Below are positions 8,586 through 16,541 of a stretch of DNA of 64,000 nucleotides, in pieces. Origin of the DNA: an uncultured Lachnospiraceae bacterium (GTDB taxonomy: Bacteria; Bacillota; Clostridia; Lachnospirales; Lachnospiraceae); contig CAMUYQ010000010.1 in assembly GCA_947165025.1 (NCBI GenBank), forward strand, positions 20,038 through 84,037, written 5' to 3'. The notes below the pieces were generated by a model. It was not told where the DNA came from. It did not search any database and saw only the letters and a list, made by a program, of their open reading frames with translations. Positions within the stretch are counted from its first letter, which is position 1. Each line of letters begins with the position of its first letter. Both the position numbers and the translations under genes were made by a program.

Positions 8586-10234
8586 TCTTTATCCTTCTCT
8601 TTTATCTCCTTAAGTGCGGATTCGATATTACCGATGATCGTCCTGTACAGCATAACGAGCTTTTCATAGTTACTCTCGATGAAGCCGATATTGCCGCCCT
8701 TTCCGGCAAACTCATGTACCTTTGCCATCGTGAACAGCTGATGTGCACCGATGTTGGCTGCAACGCTTTTGAGTGAATGGACTGCGATCACATAGTTCTC
8801 GTAGTCTTTGGCCTTTGCAAAGTTCTCGATATCGGCAGCTTTATCCGGTCCGTACTCAACAAATATATCCAGAATGTCAATGTAATCCCTGCTGTTGTTG
8901 TCGACCTTTGCAAGACCGGCATCAACATCGACACCCTTTATCTCAACATCAAACTCTTCCTGCTCTTTATTCTCTTCCTCTTCCATCGAAACAATGAGAT
9001 TGGATGCAAGATATTCCTTCAGTATGTTCTCGATCTTATCGGTCTCGACAGGCTTTGAGAGATAGTCGGTAAAGCCTTTTCTGATATACTCATCTCTCAT
9101 TCCCCTGATCGCATTTGCCGTGACAGCTATGACAGGAACATTGGCTCTGTCCTGATCATCAAGTGCCCTTATCTCATTAAGTGCTTCCTCGCCGTTCATC
9201 TCCGGCATCATATGATCCATGAAGATGATGTCGTAAGTGTTCTCCGAAGCCTTCGTGACGGATTCCCTTCCGCTCTCTGCCGTATCGGCATCTATCTCGT
9301 AGTGAAGCAGCAGTCCGCGGAGGATCTTGATGTTGACCGGATTGTCATCAACAACAAGCACCTTTGCCGAAGGAGCATAAAGCACCGATTTCTTCTTCTC
9401 TTCCTGTTTGTGATAAACAAGATAATTGGACAGCTTGTTACGGTTGAGCACCTTCTGCGGTATACGGACCGTAAACGTAGTTCCCTCTCCGTATACACTT
9501 GATACCTCGAGTGTTCCGTTCATCAGCTCCGTCAGCTGTTTACAGATTGACAGCCCCAGTCCGCTCCCCTCAACGTTCCTGTTAAGGCGCATGTCGACCT
9601 GGCGGAACTTGTCGAAGATGAGTTCAAGATCATCTTTTCTGATACCGATCCCGGTATCCTTAACGCAAAACTCGAGCCATATCGAGTCAGCGTCCTCACC
9701 TTCGGAATATGTCGCATCAAGTTCAACGTATCCTTCGTTTGTGAACTTGACTGCATTGTTGCATATGTTTGTAAGGATCTGTCTGATCCTGACGATATCA
9801 CCGTAAAGCTGCGACGGTAACTCCGGATTCGCATTGATGCGAAAATCGATACCTTTGTTCTTCGCCGCAAGCGATATAACCGATTCTATATCGGTAAACA
9901 GATAATGAAGATAGTAGGGTACCGGAACAAGTTCCATCCTGCCGCTCTCTATCTTCGAGATATCAAGAAGATCGTTGATGATCGACAGAAGGTTTGCCGA
10001 TGCACTCTTTATCTCCGATGCATACTCATTGACCTTATCCGATTCTCCGAGCTGCAGGAGAAGTTCCGCGAATCCTATGATCGCGTTCATGGGTGTACGG
10101 ATCTCGTGCGAGATGTTTGCTATGAATGCGTTCTTGGAAACATTAGCCGCGGTGAGCTCTTCTATCTTCTTAAGAAGATCTTCATTCTTTTGATTTTTCC
10201 GGTTCGGGTTCGGGTTTGGATTCTGATCTGGCAT
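8582..10234 (-). CDS. Soluble hybrid histidine kinase (HisKA-HATPase-receiver-HPt)
   Basis: A phosphorelay kinase of 550 residues without membrane helices and without a recognisable sensor domain; only about 30 residues precede the H box. Domains in order: HisKA with H43 in SHEIRTPMNA, HATPase_c with NICNNAVKF, DTGIGI and GLGLSICKQL, a receiver with VVDDNPVN and acceptor in IIFMDHMMPEMNG, and a C-terminal HPt with VHSLKSVAANIGA. All phosphotransfer residues appear intact. The start lies 53 bases inside the bactofilin gene, with GGAG at workable spacing. The input may come through a partner protein, possibly the neighbouring receiver proteins or the bactofilin scaffold (inference). Confidence 0.92.
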   Translation of the reverse strand: MPDQNPNPNPNRKNQKNEDLLKKIEELTAANVSKNAFIANISHEIRTPMNAIIGFAELLLQLGESDKVNEYASEIKSASANLLSIINDLLDISKIESGRMELVPVPYYLHYLFTDIESVISLAAKNKGIDFRINANPELPSQLYGDIVRIRQILTNICNNAVKFTNEGYVELDATYSEGEDADSIWLEFCVKDTGIGIRKDDLELIFDKFRQVDMRLNRNVEGSGLGLSICKQLTELMNGTLEVSSVYGEGTTFTVRIPQKVLNRNKLSNYLVYHKQEEKKKSVLYAPSAKVLVVDDNPVNIKILRGLLLHYEIDADTAESGRESVTKASENTYDIIFMDHMMPEMNGEEALNEIRALDDQDRANVPVIAVTANAIRGMRDEYIRKGFTDYLSKPVETDKIENILKEYLASNLIVSMEEEENKEQEEFDVEIKGVDVDAGLAKVDNNSRDYIDILDIFVEYGPDKAADIENFAKAKDYENYVIAVHSLKSVAANIGAHQLFTMAKVHEFAGKGGNIGFIESNYEKLVMLYRTIIGNIESALKEIKEKDKE

Positions 10235-10682
10235 CTGCTGTTATCTCCGCCTGTTCCTTGGCGACTTCCTGTTTCTTCTCGACGGCCTCCTTGATCCTGA
10301 AACGGCCCTTCTTGTTCTTGGTCCTGTCGATATTCATATTGCACTTGCCCTGGAATACCGACTGCTCATCTATCAGGATCCTTGCGGTGTTAACATCTCC
10401 GTATACTTCACCGGTAGGTTCGATGTTTGTCTTGTCCCTTATGTTGAGGTTTCCGTCAACGACACCGGCGACAACGATGTTTTCCGCCATGACATTACCC
10501 TGTATCTCTCCGTCCGCCGACAGCACGACCGTTCCGTCCGCAACGACACCGCCTGCGATCTTACCGTCTATCCTTACCGACGAGTGTGTGATGAGCGTTC
10601 CTTCTATCGTTGTATCGGCACCGATAAATGTCGTTATCGAAGTCTGGCTGACTCTTATCTTATTGTCATCCTTAAAAAACAT
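10182..10682 (-). CDS. Bactofilin
   Basis: A polymerising cytoskeletal protein of 166 residues. The central part (about 15-115) is the glycine/valine-rich right-handed beta-helix, with recurrent stretches such as DGKIAGGVVADG, GEIQGNVMAENIVVAGVVDG and TGEVYGDVNTARI. The tail is charged and ends in a PEPEPEK-type run that is also the coding overlap with the kinase. GGAGG lies six bases before the ATG. It is adjacent to a LytM-like protein, the pairing seen for bactofilins that position cell-wall enzymes. Confidence 0.9.
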   Translation of the reverse strand: MFFKDDNKIRVSQTSITTFIGADTTIEGTLITHSSVRIDGKIAGGVVADGTVVLSADGEIQGNVMAENIVVAGVVDGNLNIRDKTNIEPTGEVYGDVNTARILIDEQSVFQGKCNMNIDRTKNKKGRFRIKEAVEKKQEVAKEQAEITADARSESKPEPEPEKSKE

Positions 10683-10703
10683 CCCATACCTCCGCGCTTA
10701 ACC

Positions 10704-11480
10704 TCAGTTCTTTATTATCGTTTTCGGATCGATGAACTCTCCGTCCTTTTTGATCTCATATGCAACATATCCGTCATCGGTAAGGATCGCCAGAACATCG
10801 TTTGCAACGACATTCATTCCTTCCTCAGTCGAAACGTCACCGTTCAGTCTGTAATAAGTGATGTATCCGTTCCCGTGATCGATAACTATGCCGCGTGTAT
10901 AGAACGGATTGTTCTCGTCGGAATCAACGTGCATCACAACACCGTCAGCAGTCGCCGTGACAACGGCTCCCTTCGTAGTTGCGAACACGATCCCGTTCGT
11001 GGCGCCTCCGTTTGAATCCGCATACGGATCTTCAACAAGGATCGCCTTGGCATTCTTGATAGGAACCTCATTCGGAACAGCCGCCTCTTCGGCTGTTGCG
11101 GCTTCCTCTTCTTCCTTCCTTGATATCGTATCCTCTATCTTGGAAAATATCTCTTTGTCTGCAGCAACCTGATCGTTGAGCTCAGTAACGGTATTCTCAA
11201 GTCTTGCATTGTTTTCCGACAGATCAGCGACCGATCTCTGAGCATCCTCAAGAGAGTTCTTGAGCTTGTGGTTATGGACCATCATCGAGATGATAAGCCC
11301 GATCACGATAACAGCTGTGGCAACGGCCCCGGTAAAAAGCTGAAGCAGTCTGTCGTATGTTATCTCGACAGTCTTTGCCGAATCCGAGGAATTCGGGATC
11401 AGCAGCATCGTAAATCCGGTCGGCTGCTTTTTCGTATCCGCTCTTTTTGTCTTTACGCTTTTGTTCCTATTCCAGATCAA
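10704..11480 (-). CDS. Membrane-anchored LytM/M23-like protein with degenerate catalytic site
   Basis: A bitopic protein of 258 residues: basic cytoplasmic N-terminus, one transmembrane helix (about 50-70), a coiled coil (about 72-125), an E/A-rich linker and a C-terminal domain resembling LytM (DHGNGYITYYRLNGD...). The HxH and upstream zinc ligands normally found in M23 enzymes are absent: where HLHFE is expected the sequence reads VAYEIK. It is therefore likely a non-catalytic activator or scaffold like EnvC/NlpD-type LytM factors. The start codon is TTG with GGGAGA upstream, overlapping the permease gene by 14 bases. It lies next to the bactofilin. Confidence 0.75.
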   Translation of the reverse strand: MIWNRNKSVKTKRADTKKQPTGFTMLLIPNSSDSAKTVEITYDRLLQLFTGAVATAVIVIGLIISMMVHNHKLKNSLEDAQRSVADLSENNARLENTVTELNDQVAADKEIFSKIEDTISRKEEEEAATAEEAAVPNEVPIKNAKAILVEDPYADSNGGATNGIVFATTKGAVVTATADGVVMHVDSDENNPFYTRGIVIDHGNGYITYYRLNGDVSTEEGMNVVANDVLAILTDDGYVAYEIKKDGEFIDPKTIIKN

Positions 11481-12525
11481 GCTTCATGTCTCCCTGTTTG
11501 ATCATACCGCGCTTTCTCATGAACTCGGAAATACCGAGAGAAAGTATGGCGGGAAGTATGAAATGCAGCACTATGATTTTCGCGATGACTATCGCGCCAC
11601 TCTCTGATGCGCTCATATCCTGGTATGTCATGAGCTGTCCGACAAGCCCGCTCGTTCCCATTCCAGATCCGGTCGCATTGTTTGTCATACCGAGTACGAG
11701 TGTCGAGACCGGGCCGAGTATTGCCGATGAGATTATGGCCGGCAGCCAGATTATCGGTTTCTTCATTATGTTCGGAACCTGAAGCATGCTCGTTCCGATA
11801 CCCTGTGCAAAAAATCCTCCCCAGCCGTTTTCACGAAACGATGCAACGGCAAATCCTATCATGTTCGCGCAGCATCCGACCGTGGCAGCACCCGCTGCAA
11901 GGCCGGACAGATTGAGTATGAGCCCAAGTGCGGCGGAACTGATCGGAAGTGTCAGCACCATTCCCATGATAACTGAAACGAGTACTCCCATGAGAAGAGG
12001 CTGTCTTCCCGTTGCCCAGTTAACGATCTCTCCGAGCCATGTCATGAATCCGGAGATCGGCGGTCCCAAAAGTATTCCCGCAGTAGCACCCGACAGTATC
12101 GTAACGGACGGGGTCACTATGATATCAAGCTTTGTACGGCCCGCAACAAGACGTCCGACAGTGATGCCGACAAGCGCGGCGATATAAGCTCCGAGCGGTT
12201 CCCCCGGACCTTTGTAATTGATCACACCTTCAACGACGATGCTGCCCGTGATGATGTTACTCGCAAAAGCACCGATCATACCGCACACTGCTGCCGAGAA
12301 GATGACAAGCGGTTTTTCCCTGAACTTGACTGCAACACCGCAACCGATACCCGCTCCGGTAACGCTGCTGGCTATCTGTCCGATGAAGATCAGGTATGCG
12401 CCGATAAAACCGGGGATGTACGATCCGATCTGTTTGATTATCGTTCCGATGATAAGAGTTGCGAACAGACCGAGCGCCATGCCCGACAGTCCGTCGATAA
12501 AAATGTAGTTAAGTGTTTTCTTCAT
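11467..12525 (-). CDS. PTS-IIC-like permease (PTS_EIIC_2 family)
   Basis: A polytopic membrane protein of 352 residues with about nine or ten hydrophobic helices, rich in G, A, I and P. Segments such as GPGEPLGAYIAALVGITVG and LPISSAALGLILNLSGLAAG resemble the stand-alone PTS_EIIC_2 family. No EIIA, EIIB, HPr or enzyme I gene is nearby, so both the substrate and phosphotransfer dependence are unknown. Its 3' end overlaps the LytM-like gene. A promoter and a small inverted repeat lie directly upstream, divergent from cspA. Confidence 0.72.
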   Translation of the reverse strand: MKKTLNYIFIDGLSGMALGLFATLIIGTIIKQIGSYIPGFIGAYLIFIGQIASSVTGAGIGCGVAVKFREKPLVIFSAAVCGMIGAFASNIITGSIVVEGVINYKGPGEPLGAYIAALVGITVGRLVAGRTKLDIIVTPSVTILSGATAGILLGPPISGFMTWLGEIVNWATGRQPLLMGVLVSVIMGMVLTLPISSAALGLILNLSGLAAGAATVGCCANMIGFAVASFRENGWGGFFAQGIGTSMLQVPNIMKKPIIWLPAIISSAILGPVSTLVLGMTNNATGSGMGTSGLVGQLMTYQDMSASESGAIVIAKIIVLHFILPAILSLGISEFMRKRGMIKQGDMKLDLE

Positions 12526-12562
12526 AATAGTTAAGTTTACTATTAAAGTGCCGATTTTTCAA
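12526..12562 (-). promoter_or_regulatory. Promoter and inverted repeat upstream of the PTS-IIC-like gene
   Basis: On the minus strand, TTGAAA (12557-12562), a 17-base spacer and TAAACT (12534-12539). An inverted repeat AATAGT-N7-ACTATT (12526-12544) overlaps the -10 and abuts the start codon, where a repressor could act. The -10 match is moderate. Confidence 0.5.
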
Positions 12563-12571
12563 ACTTTTTTA

Positions 12572-12600
12572 TTTACAATTGATTATCGATGTGCTAGTAT
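12572..12600 (+). promoter_or_regulatory. Sigma-A promoter of the cold-shock gene
   Basis: TTTACA, a 17-base spacer and TAGTAT on the plus strand. The heptamer TGCTAGT occurs twice, once over the -10 and again 11 bases downstream. The predicted leader is only about 45 bases, much shorter than the long cold-responsive leader of E. coli cspA. Confidence 0.7.
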
Positions 12601-12651
12601 TTTGCTAGTGTGTATGCACTTGTGGTAATTTATTTTTTTGGAGGTACTGAA

Positions 12652-12849
12652 ATGAAAGGTACAGTTAAATGGTTTAACAACCAGAAAGGTTACGGATTCA
12701 TTTGCGACGAGCAGGGAAATGATGTATTCGTACACTACTCGGGACTTAACATGGAAGGTTTCAAGTCTCTTGACGAAGGAGCTTCAGTTGAGTTTGATGT
12801 GGTTAACGGCGAGAAAGGCCCTCAGGCAACAAACGTAACAAAGTTATAA
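12652..12849 (+). CDS. Cold-shock domain protein (CspA family)
   Basis: A 65-residue single-stranded nucleic-acid-binding protein, the standard length. It starts [17 protein letters not shown] and has both RNA-binding motifs, KGYGFI and DVFVHYS. The chosen ATG follows GGAGGT by six bases; an upstream in-frame extension lacks support. It is the only plus-strand gene in the window, with its own promoter and terminator. It probably acts as an RNA chaperone; whether it is cold-induced cannot be seen. Confidence 0.96.
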   Translation: MKGTVKWFNNQKGYGFICDEQGNDVFVHYSGLNMEGFKSLDEGASVEFDVVNGEKGPQATNVTKL

Positions 12850-12928
12850 TCTCCAATACATGTGCCTTTTTAACTTATATTTTTAACTTAGAGAAGATAG
12901 AATTAAAAAGTAACAGATCCAGGGATTA

Positions 12929-12960
12929 TAAAAAAGGAACCGCTTCCGGTTCCTTTTTTA
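12929..12960. terminator. Bidirectional intrinsic terminator
   Basis: A perfect hairpin GGAACCG-CTTC-CGGTTCC flanked by A-runs on one side and T-runs on the other. It serves the cold-shock gene on the plus strand and the HD-GYP operon on the minus strand, which converge here. Confidence 0.93.
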
Positions 12961-12970
12961 TTGTCTGCTG

Positions 12971-14116
12971 TTATAATCTGTTCTGAGGCTGCTGTATCTG
13001 TTGCTGGTTCATGACCTGCTGCGACATCGCCATGTTCTGCTGTACCTGAGCCTCTATCGTATGGGCCGCATCGCGGATGTCCATATGGACTCTCTGGAAG
13101 GCAGCCACGACCTGCGGATCGAACTGTATGCCTGCACCCTGAGTGATTATGTTGTAAGCCTCTTCGTGTGTCTTGGCCTTTTTGTAACTTCTCTCCGCAA
13201 CAAGTCCGTCGTAAACGTCGGCAACTGCAAGTATCCTTGCAAGGATCGGGATATTCGCGCCGGACAGTCTGTCGGGATATCCGTTACCGTCCACTCTCTC
13301 GTGATGATACTTTGCCATCTGGAAAGTGTAATACAGGAACTTGTTGTTAGGCAGAAGATATGCATACTTCTGAATAGCATTCGCTGCCATCGTCGTATGC
13401 GATTTCATCTTCGCAAACTCTTCGTCCGTATACTTACCGACCTTTGAAAGTACCGCATCGGGAACTCCGATCTTACCCATGTCATGAAGTCGGGAACTGA
13501 GCAGTATAAGTTCAAAATCATTGGGATCTATTCCGTAGTTGATACCGGACAGAAGCATCTCTTTGAGAAGTATCTCCATGTATTTGGAAACACATATACA
13601 GTGCATTCCGGTATAAGGATCCTTCTGCGATATAAGGTCAGTGATTATACCGATGATGAAATACTCCAGGTTCATCGCATTTCTTGCCTGGAAGTTCGCG
13701 GCCTGCTGCAGCTGCGAATTATATGTATTCATCTGGGATTTGAATTCGAGGTTGTTTGCCTGAAGCTCCATACGTTTGCGCAACAGGTCGGGAATGATGG
13801 GCTTTCTGATAAAATCAACGCCGCCGAGTCTGTAAGCTTCCATCTCGGTCGTGTTCTCTTTGTCGCCCGACAGGAAAAGAACGGGGATGTTCTTTGTCTT
13901 CTCACTTGTCTTCAGACGCATGATGAAATCGAAGCCGTTAATACCCGGCATCGCAACATCAAGCAGGATGAAATCCGGCATTATCGTCGACTTGGCAAGT
14001 CGCTGCAATGCCGCCTTCGGATTACTGATGTCGATTATACGATACTGCTTCTCAAGTGCTTTCTTGGCAACAAGAAGTTCGGTATCATTGTCGTCAACGA
14101 TCATTATCGTGTACAT
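12971..14116 (-). CDS. Response regulator with HD-GYP domain (probable c-di-GMP phosphodiesterase)
   Basis: A cytoplasmic protein of 381 residues. Residues 1-120 are a complete receiver (IMIVDDND, acceptor D53 in ILLDVAMPG). The HD-GYP domain (about 150-350) has the metal ligands in SRLHDMGKIG, the K-H step in MKSHTTMAA, the signature HHERVDGNGYPDRL and VADVYDGLVAERSYK. The tail is glutamine/methionine-rich (MAMSQQVMNQQQIQQ). It overlaps hisA by 13 bases; GGAGGAG eight bases upstream supports this start. Activation by phosphorylation is expected from the family. The cognate kinase is not adjacent; the hybrid kinase at 8582 is a candidate. Confidence 0.93.
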   Translation of the reverse strand: MYTIMIVDDNDTELLVAKKALEKQYRIIDISNPKAALQRLAKSTIMPDFILLDVAMPGINGFDFIMRLKTSEKTKNIPVLFLSGDKENTTEMEAYRLGGVDFIRKPIIPDLLRKRMELQANNLEFKSQMNTYNSQLQQAANFQARNAMNLEYFIIGIITDLISQKDPYTGMHCICVSKYMEILLKEMLLSGINYGIDPNDFELILLSSRLHDMGKIGVPDAVLSKVGKYTDEEFAKMKSHTTMAANAIQKYAYLLPNNKFLYYTFQMAKYHHERVDGNGYPDRLSGANIPILARILAVADVYDGLVAERSYKKAKTHEEAYNIITQGAGIQFDPQVVAAFQRVHMDIRDAAHTIEAQVQQNMAMSQQVMNQQQIQQPQNRL

Positions 14117-14874
14117 TTGATGATCTCCTCCAATTTCAGATCTCCCCCGAACAGATCAAGCTTCGATCCGACCGTGAAATTGACGCGTCCTTCTCCGATC
14201 AGGTTTAAACGTTGTATATCGTCATATGTACTGATACCTCCCGCATAGCATACGCTCTTTGGCGCACGGGCAAGTATCGTTATCAGTCTTTCATCAATGC
14301 CTGCGGCTTTGCCTTCCGAATCAACCGCATGAACCAGAAATTCATCGCACGAATCCGAAAGCCTCACAAACAGTTCTTCATCAACCGTGACATCCGTAAG
14401 CGTCTGCCATCTGTCGGTAACTACGCGGTATGATCCGTCAACATATCTGCACGACAGATCCAGCACTGTCCTGTCTGCTCCGACGGCATCGACAAGCTTT
14501 TTAAGATTCCCGGTGTTGATAGCACCGTTTGCAAACACATAGCTTGTCACTATCACGTGACTTGCCCCGGCATCGATATACTCTCGGGCATTGTCTGCGT
14601 TTATTCCGCCCCCGGCCATAAGTCCATCGGGAAATGCTTTCAGCGCATCAAGCGCCTGCGCTTTTGTAGCCGCATGGTATTCGCTTCCGGGTGCATTGAG
14701 CATTATCACATGTCCGCCGCAAAGACCGTGGTCTTTGTACAACCTGGCATAGTACGCGGCATTTTCTTCGGAAACGAAGTTTTCCTTCGCATAGTTCCCT
14801 GTATCTTTCAGCGTGGAACCCACGATCTGTTTGACCTTACCGTTATGTATATCGATACAGGGACGAAACTCCAT
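14104..14874 (-). CDS. hisA: Phosphoribosylformimino-AICAR-P isomerase, eukaryotic-type HisA
   Basis: Catalyses the Amadori isomerisation in histidine biosynthesis. The 256-residue TIM barrel begins MEFRPCIDIHNGKVKQIVGS, the pattern of plant and fungal HisA (HIS6) rather than the usual bacterial IPAIDxxxGxxVRL. The general acid/base aspartates would be D8 and one in VLDLSCRY. Phosphate-binding turns GGGIN and AGGIST are present. It is not with other his genes but follows dapB by one base. The eukaryotic-type form is known from a set of Clostridia; lateral exchange is plausible. Confidence 0.88.
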   Translation of the reverse strand: MEFRPCIDIHNGKVKQIVGSTLKDTGNYAKENFVSEENAAYYARLYKDHGLCGGHVIMLNAPGSEYHAATKAQALDALKAFPDGLMAGGGINADNAREYIDAGASHVIVTSYVFANGAINTGNLKKLVDAVGADRTVLDLSCRYVDGSYRVVTDRWQTLTDVTVDEELFVRLSDSCDEFLVHAVDSEGKAAGIDERLITILARAPKSVCYAGGISTYDDIQRLNLIGEGRVNFTVGSKLDLFGGDLKLEEIIKCTR

Positions 14875-14875
14875 A

Positions 14876-15634
14876 TTAATCCCTCAAAACATCCGACATA
14901 TCATATCTTCCGGCCGGCTTGCCCGCAACATACTTCGCAGCCTCAACGGCTCCCTTTGCGAACACCGCTCTGGAATATGCGGTATGTGAAAATGTTATGA
15001 CTTCATCACGCCCCGCAAATATGACATCATGATCACCGACTATCGTACCGCCTCTGACAGCTGATATTCCGATCTCGTTATCAGGTCTTACCATTCTTCT
15101 GCCGGACCTGTCAAATACATAATCCTTCTTCTTTGATAGTCCTTCATTGACCGAATCCGCAAGAGCAAGTGCCGTTCCCGAAGGTGCATCGAGCTTTGTC
15201 CTGTGATGTTTCTCGACTATCTCAATATCGAAGCCTGCCTCGGCAAGCTTTGCTGCATTCTCTTTGAGTATCTTCTGTATGATGTTGATGCCGAGAGACA
15301 TGTTAGCCGATTTGAACATCGGTATTGAAGATGAAGCCGCTTCGATTTTGGAAAGAGTCTCATCATTCAATCCCGTCGTACACTCAACAAGCGGTATCTT
15401 CCTGGAAATGCACCAGTCGATAACCTTATCTACCGCAGCGGCATTACCGAAATCAACGACCGCATCCGCAGACTGTGTTACCTTCTCTATACTGTCAACT
15501 ACCGGAAAAGATCCGTCCGACTCGGTGTTAAGATCTACACCTGCAACTATCTCTATGTCGGGATCATCGTTTACTATCTGGGCTATCATCTTACCCATAC
15601 GGCCGTTACAGCCGTGCATGATCATTCTGGTCAT
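14876..15634 (-). CDS. dapB: 4-hydroxy-tetrahydrodipicolinate reductase
   Basis: Second committed step to lysine and meso-diaminopimelate, using NAD(P)H. The 252 residues match the family. The N-terminal Rossmann motif is HGCNGRMGKMI, and the catalytic signature is EKHHRTKLDAPSGTAL with the paired histidines and lysine. It shares one base with the dapA stop (TAATG). It supplies diaminopimelate for the peptidoglycan that several neighbours remodel. Confidence 0.97.
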   Translation of the reverse strand: MTRMIMHGCNGRMGKMIAQIVNDDPDIEIVAGVDLNTESDGSFPVVDSIEKVTQSADAVVDFGNAAAVDKVIDWCISRKIPLVECTTGLNDETLSKIEAASSSIPMFKSANMSLGINIIQKILKENAAKLAEAGFDIEIVEKHHRTKLDAPSGTALALADSVNEGLSKKKDYVFDRSGRRMVRPDNEIGISAVRGGTIVGDHDVIFAGRDEVITFSHTAYSRAVFAKGAVEAAKYVAGKPAGRYDMSDVLRD

Positions 15635-16518
15635 TACAGCACCCCGTATTCTTCCATCGCTTTTTTGAGGATGGTCACATTATCAGGCTCCATCTCACAG
15701 AGCGGGCGGCGGAGTACTCCGCGGTCTCTTCCCTGAAGCTCCATAGCCTTCTTGACGGGGATCGGATTGACTTCACAGAACAGTGTATTGCAGAGCGGGA
15801 TCGCATCGATCTGTCTCTTTGCGGCAAGCTTCGGATCGTTGTCAAAGAATGCCTGGCATATGTCATGTGTCTTGCGCGGTGCAACATTTGAAAGCACCGA
15901 GATAACACCGAGTCCGCCGAGTGCAAGTATCGGAACGATCTGATCGTCATTGCCCGAATACAGTTCGATCTCGTCACCGCAAAGGCTCATGAGCTTAGCG
16001 ATCTGAGAGATGTTTCCGCTTGCCTCCTTGATACCTACGATATTCTTAACATTCTTAACAAGTGTTGCTGCCGTCTGGGGCTGGATGTTGCATCCTGTCC
16101 TTCCGGGCACGTTATACATGATGATCGGAAGCTTAACGCTTTCAGCCACCATCGTGAAATGCTCCACAAGACCCTTCTGGGTTGATTTGTTGTAATAAGG
16201 CGTAACTACGAGAAGCGCATCAACTCCGTACTTCTCCGCCTCCTGCGACAGATAGATCGCAGTTTCCGTACAATTGGAACCTGTTCCCGCGATGACCGGG
16301 ATCCTGTGATCCACAACTTCGGTACAGAATCTGATGCATTCAAGATGCTCCTCGTGCGACAGACATGATGCCTCACCCGTTGTTCCGCATACTACGATCG
16401 CATCGGTCCCGTTCTCGATCTGGTACTCTATCTGCTCTCTGAACTTATCGTAATCAACATCCCCGTTTGCAAGAAACGGTGTGCATATTGCTACTGCTGC
16501 TCCTTTAAAAACCGACAT
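15634..16518 (-). CDS. dapA: 4-hydroxy-tetrahydrodipicolinate synthase
   Basis: Condenses pyruvate with aspartate semialdehyde via a Schiff base. The 294-residue TIM barrel has CGTTGEASCLSHEEH, the YNVPGRTG segment with the catalytic tyrosine, and the active lysine in IVGIKEASGN. GGAGG is nine bases before the ATG. It heads the dapA-dapB pair and follows the MshEN/CheX-like gene by 23 bases. No lysine riboswitch is visible in the short spacer. Confidence 0.97.
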   Translation of the reverse strand: MSVFKGAAVAICTPFLANGDVDYDKFREQIEYQIENGTDAIVVCGTTGEASCLSHEEHLECIRFCTEVVDHRIPVIAGTGSNCTETAIYLSQEAEKYGVDALLVVTPYYNKSTQKGLVEHFTMVAESVKLPIIMYNVPGRTGCNIQPQTAATLVKNVKNIVGIKEASGNISQIAKLMSLCGDEIELYSGNDDQIVPILALGGLGVISVLSNVAPRKTHDICQAFFDNDPKLAAKRQIDAIPLCNTLFCEVNPIPVKKAMELQGRDRGVLRRPLCEMEPDNVTILKKAMEEYGVL

Positions 16519-16541
16519 TTTTCATAACCTCCGTTTTGTGA

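Noticed and set aside
13484..14248. Plus-strand open frame of 254 codons over the HD-GYP and hisA genes
   Set aside because: Antisense to two well-supported genes, no ribosome site and no domain.
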